A stretch of DNA of 16,126 bases from JAGLSB01 sp023135955 (GTDB taxonomy: Bacteria; Bacteroidota; Bacteroidia; Bacteroidales; GCA-2748055), in assembly GCA_030673645.1 (NCBI GenBank), contig DAOVIO010000089.1, positions 1-16,126 of the forward strand, read 5' to 3'. Within the stretch, counting starts at the first letter, position 1. Each line of letters starts with the position of its first letter. Shown in pieces: positions 1 through 6,081 of this stretch. The position numbers were made by a program, and so were the translations under genes. A model generated the notes under the pieces. The model made no database searches. It was not told where the DNA came from and saw only the letters and a program-made list of their open reading frames with translations.

Positions 1-1576
1 AGTTTGCATCTCTTGTAAATTCCCCGAAAGGTCTGTTTTCAAAATCCTTTAAATACCCTGAAAGTAATTCTTTCATCTGAAGAACCACATCAGGATACTC
101 TTCATACAAGTTTACTGTTTCGGCCGAATCGGCTTCCAGGTTATAAAGCTGATCCATTTCAAAATAATGAGGATTCTTAATTGATGCATAATGTCCGAGA
201 TGACCATTAACAGTTAGATATGGAAATCTAAGTATCCCACCATCAAAACCTGTCCAGGTACCACCAAGGTCAATTTTCTCCTGAACATCTTCCGGATACC
301 TTACTGAGATATATTTCCATTTTTTTGTCTTTACAGAACGAGCGTATCCGAGTTCTGCAAAAAGAGACTCATGTGCTGAGCCCTCTCCAGTTTTAAGGAT
401 ATGTTTAAGGCTCATACCATCAAAAGCAGTATCTGCTTCATACTCAACTCCGGCAATATCCAGTATAGTTGGAGCAAAGTCAATACTCTGGATCAATCCA
501 GGATAATCAACGCCTGATACAATAGAGTCTTTCCAATACATGAACATAGGTACCTTTGTACCGTAATCGTGAAGAGTAGCCTTTCCATGTCGCCATGATC
601 CGTGATCGGGCATGAAAATTATCAGGGTATTATTTGCCAGTCCCAGGTCCGCTACCTTTTTATGAATTGCTTTTATCCCTTCATCAAGCAAGAGGCTGTA
701 TGCAGTGTTTTCCGGGTATCCTGCCTGCACAACTTTGTCCTGGATTTCCTGCCTGGTGGGCATAAAATCCCAGGGTGTATTAACAACACCTTCGCCTGTT
801 AATTTAGGATCGGCATCAAAACTACTCCAGTACTCCCCGTCTTTTATTCCCCAGGGAACAGGACCATGGTGCAAGGTTGTGGAAAAATACAGAAAAAACG
901 GATTATCCTTTTCCTCCTCAATAAACTTAAGGGCCTTGTCTACTGTCCATTCCATATTGTGAACATTCAGTGCATCATTTTTTAACTCCTTGACATTCGA
1001 CATATAAATCCCGTCTGCATAATCGAAACCATAACTTTTCACAATTTCTTGCATTACACTGTGATTATGTTTCATACTGGCATCGACTACTGGATCATAA
1101 GGGTCTGCAGTTAATGAATAGGTCTGCAAACCATATTGTGTCCAATTATCTATATTCAGCATGGCATGATCCATAATATGCGACTTGCCTACAAATCCTG
1201 TCTTATAACCATTCTCTTTAAGGATAGAACCCAGATGGGCTTCTCCTTTGCTGAGTTCAGTATTATTCTCCACTCTGGTTTGAGTTCCTTCCGGAAATTT
1301 ACTCATAAAACTTTCCCCGTAACACCTGCCCGGGAACTTGCCTGTAAGCAAAGAATATCTTGAAGGCGAGCAAACCGTTGAAGCAATATGCGCATTCGAA
1401 AATTTAATTCCTTCTCCGGCAAGGGAATCAATGCTTGGAGTATACACATCGCCGCCAGCATAATTTATGCTGTTAAAACTCTGATCATCGCTTATAATCA
1501 CAATGATATTCGGTTTTTGTGCTGAAGCAGCTGAGTGGATCAGCAATAACATTGCGGGGATTCTGAAGTCAATCAT
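1..1576 (-). CDS. Secreted S1-type sulfatase (arylsulfatase-like), 3' end cut by window edge
   Basis: Hydrolyses sulfate esters, probably on a sulfated glycan taken up by this PUL, in the periplasm or at the cell surface. I translated this frame by hand; it is open from ATG 1576 to the window edge (525 residues seen, the usual length of the family, so little is missing). Residues 1-19 are a type I signal peptide ending ASA, followed by QKPNIIVIISDDQ, where D30/D31 are the first metal ligands. The sulfatase signature CSPSR (C69-R73), followed by YSLLTGK, marks a Cys-type enzyme whose C69 must be oxidised to formylglycine by an anaerobic-type maturase. GYKTGFVGKSH (K131, H133), LHHGP (H236/H237) and PDHG...HGK (D324, H325, K332) supply the remaining active-site positions. 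It is the last visible gene of a minus-strand run, 145 bp after the beta-helix gene. The S1 subfamily, and so the substrate, cannot be assigned by eye. Confidence 0.93.
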   Translation of the reverse strand, partial: MIDFRIPAMLLLIHSAASAQKPNIIVIISDDQSFNSINYAGGDVYTPSIDSLAGEGIKFSNAHIASTVCSPSRYSLLTGKFPGRCYGESFMSKFPEGTQTRVENNTELSKGEAHLGSILKENGYKTGFVGKSHIMDHAMLNIDNWTQYGLQTYSLTADPYDPVVDASMKHNHSVMQEIVKSYGFDYADGIYMSNVKELKNDALNVHNMEWTVDKALKFIEEEKDNPFFLYFSTTLHHGPVPWGIKDGEYWSSFDADPKLTGEGVVNTPWDFMPTRQEIQDKVVQAGYPENTAYSLLLDEGIKAIHKKVADLGLANNTLIIFMPDHGSWRHGKATLHDYGTKVPMFMYWKDSIVSGVDYPGLIQSIDFAPTILDIAGVEYEADTAFDGMSLKHILKTGEGSAHESLFAELGYARSVKTKKWKYISVRYPEDVQEKIDLGGTWTGFDGGILRFPYLTVNGHLGHYASIKNPHYFEMDQLYNLEADSAETVNLYEEYPDVVLQMKELLSGYLKDFENRPFGEFTRDAN

Positions 1577-1721
1577 ATAATATGAAATTATTTTTTAGCT
1601 TTTTTAGAAGCAAGTTGTTAATCATATATACCTCAGTCATTTAACTGGATGCATAATCAATAGCGTCAAGAATACATTCTCAGCCATATACTACTTTGGG
1701 AAACTTATTTGATGAATTGGA

Positions 1722-2954
1722 TCAATCAAAAATCTTATTGTATAAATTTTCATCCTTATCAAAACAACCTGCAAACTGAATAATTGCCTTATCATTTTCA
1801 ATACTAACTGGAGAATCAGAAACATAATTTCTCATCCGGGCTCCCCAAATAGAAATAGTTAACTTTTTGTCTCCTTTAACCAGTAGATAATCCCACGACA
1901 TATTTTCAGGAACAGTTGTTAGTGCTCCATTCCCGCCTGAAAATGCTTCTACATTGCTTAATGATGTATGCCCTTCTCCTTCAATTATTATTGGATGTAT
2001 ATTTTCCACCTTTTCCCCGGTATTAGCGATAATTGAACCTTGTGCTATTTGCCAATTACGGTTTTTGGTATTATTTCCTCGTTTTAAAATGCCAATTGCA
2101 ACACAGTCAAAATTAAAGTTGGTTAATTGACCATATGATTCACCATCTAAAAGAATTCCGCCATATGTCCCAAAGGTGAAGAGATCAATAAGTTGAGCAT
2201 TATCAGTATGATTTATTGTATAGGCAAATGTTTTTTTGGAAATTACTGCATCAACAACTTCAGGGCTGTATTGTCCCCCAATATAGCGCTGTGTTGCAGG
2301 ATTCACATGGCAATGCAGAATCCGGGGAACATCATAACAATAATCCATCCGAATAAATTCACCACTAAGAGGATAACCATAGCAATGTTCAAAGGTCATT
2401 AATTCGCAGGGATTTCCTCGCTCCGCATTAAAATCAAAAGCTAAATATTCGCCATAGAAAGTCAGACAAGAAAGGTACACTCCCTGAGCTCTACTGGTCC
2501 CGGAAACTTTAATAGTTGCCTTATATGGTATAATAGCTGATGGATCTTTAATTGTTTGTTCAGAATACCAAAATTGAATTCCTTTTATTTGAGTTCCTGT
2601 TTCAACTGTAATGAAAGCATTTTCCTTATCCGTAATTTTAAATACACTGCCAACCGGTTGTTTTTTGGTTGGATGGGTTGTTCCTCTATGAGTTGGACCA
2701 TGTACTCCGATCAATGAAACATTCTTTTTCAGGATTATTCCACCATCGATATGATATGGTTCTTCAGATGGCTCCACAAATAATGCTGAACCACTAAGAG
2801 ATGCCCAATCGATAGCCTTTTGCAGATTAACCTTATTTAAGGCAGCGCTGTTCTCCGGCTTGACGTCAAATTTTTGGATACTTGTCTTATCAGAAGCATT
2901 TAGCAAGGTGATACTAAACATTAGTATCAACATAAATGTGAACATGGTTTTCAT
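1722..2954 (-). CDS. Secreted right-handed beta-helix protein, pectate-lyase-3/GH28-like fold
   Basis: A 410-residue exported protein of the pectin-lyase-fold superfamily. Residues 1-20 form a signal peptide (Lys-containing start, hydrophobic core, cleavage near LLNA-S). The N-terminal part (about 35-90) has the superfamily's opening pattern: NLQKAIDWASLSGSALFVEP, then YHIDGGIILKKNVSLIGVHG, the first beta-helix coil. The middle (about 115-340) is a run of short beta-strands typical of coils, with phrases such as TQIKGIQFWY, GGILLDGESYGQLTNFNFD and GHTSLSNVEAFSGGNGA. No catalytic signature of a specific GH or PL family could be recognised, so it could be a lyase, a hydrolase or a non-catalytic glycan-binding helix. 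It lies 42 bp after the frameshifted phosphatase and 145 bp before the sulfatase on the same strand, so joint transcription is likely. No lipobox and no type IX sorting domain are present, which suggests periplasmic location. Confidence 0.85.
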   Translation of the reverse strand: MKTMFTFMLILMFSITLLNASDKTSIQKFDVKPENSAALNKVNLQKAIDWASLSGSALFVEPSEEPYHIDGGIILKKNVSLIGVHGPTHRGTTHPTKKQPVGSVFKITDKENAFITVETGTQIKGIQFWYSEQTIKDPSAIIPYKATIKVSGTSRAQGVYLSCLTFYGEYLAFDFNAERGNPCELMTFEHCYGYPLSGEFIRMDYCYDVPRILHCHVNPATQRYIGGQYSPEVVDAVISKKTFAYTINHTDNAQLIDLFTFGTYGGILLDGESYGQLTNFNFDCVAIGILKRGNNTKNRNWQIAQGSIIANTGEKVENIHPIIIEGEGHTSLSNVEAFSGGNGALTTVPENMSWDYLLVKGDKKLTISIWGARMRNYVSDSPVSIENDKAIIQFAGCFDKDENLYNKIFD

Positions 2955-2996
2955 AATGATGTGTATATGTGTTTTAAAAACAATATTATTGGCGAA

Positions 2997-5024
2997 TTAT
3001 TGAAGAATAACTTTGTGTTTTACCGATTTATCTGCAGAACGTACATCAATGATATACATTCCTTTTAATAATCCAGACATATCAACTTCTGTTGTTTGGC
3101 CAAAAATATTATGTTTATCTGAGACCAGTTTTCCGCTGAGAGAATAAATTTCGTAACTAAATTCATCTGTAGAAGGATTTATAATACTAATAATTCCTTC
3201 AGTTGGATTTGGATAAATTGTATTTGAAAATTCAGCTCCTGGTTCAACAGAAGCAGGATATACAACAAAGTTAACGTTCAAGACTGTACCACCGGATCCA
3301 TTAGCAGATTCAGCTTCTCTGTGCAATTTGGCTACTTGATCAGGGTCCTGTGCCATAATCAACATACCATTTCCCGGGGCCCATCCATCAATTGCAATAA
3401 TTTCGGATAAAACACTGCTAATATCAGGTGAACGTGTAATTTCAGAGTCTTTTAGGCCAATTTCTGCAGCTGTCCAGGGTTCTGGCTTCCACTCTACTCT
3501 TGCATTTGTTTGAGGGTAAGCAGAAATTTCAAAATCCGTTCCGGTAAAAGCAGCTGTAACATTAGCTACGGCAGCGCCAAAGAAATCAACAGTTATGTTT
3601 TCATAATTATCATCGTCAGCAACAAATTGAACATAGGCATTAGTTATAATTGCACCAACAGGAATTTGTACATCTCTGAAAATCATACCTATTAATTGTG
3701 GCGCGTCTTCATTACAGAATTCCAAATCAGAACTACCTACATCCACTGTTCCTGTTGCATTTATAACAGCTCCGCCATCATCGTATTCGGGAGCGGTTCT
3801 TTCCTCTGCATCATCATTCCCATTAATAAGTGGAATTGAAATTGTGGGTGGAGGACCTTTATATACATCGCAACCACCAAACTCAACTGCAGGAAGAGTA
3901 AGGTAATTTTCCGGTACACGTAATTCTCGATAACCCCCAGCATCGCTACATTCAGCGGGGACTGTTTCATCAACATAATTGACATTGGGATCTGGTCCGT
4001 TTTGATATGAGAAATAATATTTCAAATCGCTTCCTGCCTGAAGGCCTAATGTATACATGTATATACTATCGCCATAAGGATCTGTCATTTCGAAGACCGA
4101 ATCTCTTGCACCGAAAGTCAGCCAGACAGCACCACCATCATATAAATCCGGAACTCTGCCCAGGTCAACCTGAAATGTAATATTTTGGGGAACTTCATAG
4201 CATGTTCCATATAAAACGGCAGGTAGAGTCAGGCTGCCATAAGGAACTGTTAAGAATCTATAACCTTCAGCATCGCCACATTCATTCGGTACGGTTTCTT
4301 CATTATATTCGTAATCTGGATTTGCACCTGTCTGATAGGAGAAATTATATTGTAATTCGGTTCCTATTGGTAGCGTCATTAAGTAAGAGAAAATACCGTC
4401 TCCATCAGTATCTGCCATTTCGAAGACAGAATCTCTGGCACCAAAAGCCAGCCAAACAGCACCACCATCATATAAATCTGTTACTTCGTTTAAGTCAAGC
4501 TCAAATCTAATTTCGGAGTTGCTCTTATCGAGGATAAGTGAATCAAAAACAACACGATTGATATCCATAGCTTTAAATGTTAATTTGTCGCCATCAATAT
4601 CAATATTACAAGAGTGATGTATACTTACAGACTTTTCAAGCCACCAGAGGTTTGGATCTGCAGGCCCGGATAATCCCACTCCGGCACCGCCAGTTACTAC
4701 CTGACATCGTCCCATACCTTCTCCGCTGCCGTAGAATTCAACCGGAGAGTCTGTACTAACATTTCTATTGATCGGTTTTGTCCTCTGGTAATTATGTGTA
4801 TGTCCATGGAATGTCATGTCAACTCCATAGTCATCAAATGCTTTCCACCATGTATTAAAGTATCCATCCATTTCTCCTATTATGTGAAGGTCCGGTAAAA
4901 AAGGGTCTGTGGAAATAAACAAACTTCCATGTTTTATCTTTATTTGCTTCGAGAGTTTCCAGCAACCAGTTGTATTGAGTTGTGCTACTAGGACCCTCCG
5001 AATTGAGGCAAATAAAGACCGCAT
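2997..5024 (-). CDS. C-terminal fragment of the same phosphatase: GHTH motif, two glycan-binding-like modules, DNRLRE-like domain, type IX sorting tail
   Basis: Residue numbers are from the first ATG of this frame (5024). The first 48 or so residues are not real protein, because they read through the N-terminal half out of frame. Genuine sequence starts near GEMDGYFNTWWKAFDDYGVD (50-69) and continues into the metal-binding motif FHGHTHNYQR (H75, H77). Residues about 169-276 and 279-385 are two copies of one module of about 110 residues (VTDLYDGGAVWLAFGARDSV and VPDLYDGGAVWLTFGARDSV), of a kind often appended to secreted Bacteroidota proteins and resembling starch-binding-like domains. Residues about 393-589 are a beta-sandwich of the DNRLRE/disaggregatase-related type (NDDAEE, VQIPVGAIITNAYVQF, GWAPGNGMLIMA). 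Residues about 598-675 are a Por-type sorting domain (IYPNPTEGIISI, YEIYSLSGKLV, LLKGMYIIDV), indicating type IX secretion to the cell surface or medium. Confidence 0.85.
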   Translation of the reverse strand: MRSLFASIRRVLVAQLNTTGCWKLSKQIKIKHGSLFISTDPFLPDLHIIGEMDGYFNTWWKAFDDYGVDMTFHGHTHNYQRTKPINRNVSTDSPVEFYGSGEGMGRCQVVTGGAGVGLSGPADPNLWWLEKSVSIHHSCNIDIDGDKLTFKAMDINRVVFDSLILDKSNSEIRFELDLNEVTDLYDGGAVWLAFGARDSVFEMADTDGDGIFSYLMTLPIGTELQYNFSYQTGANPDYEYNEETVPNECGDAEGYRFLTVPYGSLTLPAVLYGTCYEVPQNITFQVDLGRVPDLYDGGAVWLTFGARDSVFEMTDPYGDSIYMYTLGLQAGSDLKYYFSYQNGPDPNVNYVDETVPAECSDAGGYRELRVPENYLTLPAVEFGGCDVYKGPPPTISIPLINGNDDAEERTAPEYDDGGAVINATGTVDVGSSDLEFCNEDAPQLIGMIFRDVQIPVGAIITNAYVQFVADDDNYENITVDFFGAAVANVTAAFTGTDFEISAYPQTNARVEWKPEPWTAAEIGLKDSEITRSPDISSVLSEIIAIDGWAPGNGMLIMAQDPDQVAKLHREAESANGSGGTVLNVNFVVYPASVEPGAEFSNTIYPNPTEGIISIINPSTDEFSYEIYSLSGKLVSDKHNIFGQTTEVDMSGLLKGMYIIDVRSADKSVKHKVILQ
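3870..4521 (-). repeat. Tandem intragenic duplication of a carbohydrate-binding-like module
   Basis: The two module copies are recognisable in DNA as well as protein. The stretch beginning at 4091 (cgaagaccgaatctct) recurs at 4421 (cgaagacagaatctct), 330 bp away, equal to 110 codons. The copies stay aligned through accaccatcatataaatc near 4131 and 4461. DNA similarity that strong means the duplication is fairly recent or kept homogeneous by gene conversion. The outer parts of the copies have diverged more, for example GTELQYNFSYQTG against GSDLKYYFSYQNG. Confidence 0.85.
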
Positions 5025-5682
5025 TGCCGTAGTTAAATGAATAGTATAACTCTTCGCCGGGCAAATTGAACATACCTAAATAGGCTTCAAATCCACTTGG
5101 GGAATTATCTTCATCATGATTACCTATTGTGTGAAAAATTGGTTCTCTGGCTATAAAATCAGCTCCATATTCGTACCATAAATCCCAGTCTGAGAGAATG
5201 GCCCCATCGACAATAATATCACCCATAAATAGTGTGAAGTCGGTGTCAAGTATAGATTCAGAGACTTTTTTCCACTGAGGAAGGTTTGACCGGCTATCCC
5301 CAAGTGCTGTAAATGAGAATTTATCATTCGGTGCTCCTGAGGCTGTATTGAAAGTTTTTTCTTCGGTCCACACATTGGTTTCTGAATCGAAAAGAGTATA
5401 ATAAATTGTTGAACTTGCTGTTAAGGCTGGGAATGTATAGTCATGCACCCTAACTCCAAAAGTATTATCTCTAAACGCGCACATAAATTCCCCTTCTTCA
5501 AGACTGGCTGTATGGCCCCAGGCAATACTATCTGAAATACCTGTGTTTTTCCATGTTATAGTTATGCCATTTAAAGGATCGCCGGTACTGCCAAATCGGA
5601 TATCGGAAATGTTGGTTTGTCCAACAGTAAAATCAACTCCTATAAAAATCAGTATTGTCAAAAATGGAATAATTTTTTTCAT
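4855..5682 (-). CDS. N-terminal fragment of purple-acid-phosphatase-like metallophosphoesterase
   Basis: This frame of 275 residues starts at ATG 5682 with a signal peptide (MKKIIPFLTILIFIG, cleavage near VGQ-T, about residue 22). Residues about 25-112 resemble the fibronectin-III-like domain that precedes purple acid phosphatases (DPLNGITITWKN, then TIYYTLFDSETN). The metallophosphoesterase domain begins at about 120 with FSFTALGDSRSN (D129), followed by FTLFMGDIIVDG (D155), HTIGNHDED (N188, H189) and WKFVYFHRPFF (H258). True homology seems to end at about residue 267; the last eight residues (NRRNGWIL) are out-of-frame sequence before a stop at 4855. The GHxH motif that completes the metal site is missing from this fragment and is found in the +1 frame just downstream. 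The gene is divergent from the GH92 gene across a 399-bp AT-rich region. Confidence 0.85.
   Translation of the reverse strand: MKKIIPFLTILIFIGVDFTVGQTNISDIRFGSTGDPLNGITITWKNTGISDSIAWGHTASLEEGEFMCAFRDNTFGVRVHDYTFPALTASSTIYYTLFDSETNVWTEEKTFNTASGAPNDKFSFTALGDSRSNLPQWKKVSESILDTDFTLFMGDIIVDGAILSDWDLWYEYGADFIAREPIFHTIGNHDEDNSPSGFEAYLGMFNLPGEELYYSFNYGNAVFICLNSEGPSSTTQYNWLLETLEANKDKTWKFVYFHRPFFTGPSHNRRNGWIL
4870..4902 (-). other. Frameshift junction in the phosphatase gene
   Basis: Upstream of this interval the conserved frame reads VYFHRPFFTGPSH. Downstream the conserved frame is shifted +1 and reads GEMDGYFNTWW. Dropping one A just after the CAT codon at 4884-4882 would give SH-I-GEMD, the spacing expected between the catalytic His motif and the following helix. 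A run of six A on the plus strand (six T in the gene, 4897-4902) lies within the interval and is the likeliest place for a miscounted or slipped base. The stop of the upstream frame is at 4855-4857. Confidence 0.8.
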
Positions 5683-6081
5683 AGTTTTAATTTATTATTT
5701 AAATATACAGAAATGAATATAAAACTTTATTAATAAATTCTTAATACAGAAATAATGGATTTAATATTTTTGATAAAAAACGAAATTTAAATCTTATTGA
5801 GTTGATATTCTTTTCAGATTAATCTTTCACTAATAATATATTAATAAAAATTTAATGTTTGAATTCTATCTTGTTTATAAACAAAATTAATTAATTCCAG
5901 AAACATAAGTTTTATTCTAAAACTAAATAGATAAAACTTATAATAGTAAAGTTAATATAGATTTTTAGGTTAAAATGCGGGATTTATTAATGAAGCATTT
6001 TTGAATAATTGATTTACCCCGCTTTTTTAGCAAATCAATTTCATAAACCATATCCCCAAAAAATATAATTAATAAAAACAC
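5683..6081. promoter_or_regulatory. Divergent AT-rich intergenic region between phosphatase and GH92 genes
   Basis: This 399-bp stretch separates two divergent genes, so it should contain promoters for both operons. It is very AT-rich and has no coding potential I can support. A perfect match to the Bacteroidota -7 element TAnnTTTG lies on the minus strand (TAATTTTG, 5889-5882) and another on the plus strand (TATTTTTG, 5765-5772). Neither has a TTG at the -33 spacing, so neither can be called confidently in DNA of this composition. The right part contains an inverted repeat, listed separately. Confidence 0.5.
5972..6002 (+). promoter_or_regulatory. Inverted repeat upstream of the GH92 gene
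   Basis: AAAATGC (5972-5978) and GCATTTT (5995-6001) form a perfect 7-bp inverted repeat around a 16-nt spacer, about 80 bp before the GH92 start codon. A second, wider pairing is possible between GCGGG (5977-5981) and CCCGC (6018-6022), which is followed by six T. This could be an operator, a leader-RNA hairpin or chance. No transcription unit ends here, so a normal terminator role is unlikely. Confidence 0.3.

Larger units (their letters stand above)
2997..5682 (-). pseudogene. Frameshifted multidomain purple-acid-phosphatase-like metallophosphoesterase with type IX sorting domain (whole locus)
   Basis: Two overlapping minus-strand frames together make one protein of about 890 residues. 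The order is signal peptide; fibronectin-III-like N-terminal domain; metallophosphoesterase domain; two tandem carbohydrate-binding-like modules; a DNRLRE-like beta-sandwich; Por secretion-system C-terminal sorting domain. The metal motifs are split: GD, GD, GNHD and the first catalytic His are in the upstream frame, and GHTHNYQR is in the downstream frame. Neither half could form a working two-metal site alone. The break needs a net +1 shift near 4870-4902. It may be a real inactivating mutation, a single-base error in the assembly, or, least likely, recoding. The coding quality on both sides is intact with no other stops, which favours a very recent mutation or a sequencing error. It would be the first gene of the minus-strand operon. 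Confidence 0.85.

Noticed and set aside
602..1363. Plus-strand open frames inside the sulfatase region
   Set aside because: They lie opposite a sulfatase reading frame with signal peptide, CSPSR motif and correct active-site residues, and have no domain features of their own.
4870..4902. Programmed ribosomal frameshift in the phosphatase
   Set aside because: The CCCTTTTTTA run looks slippery, but the required shift is +1, no stimulatory structure is evident, and no phosphatase of this type is known to me to use recoding; mutation or sequencing error is simpler.
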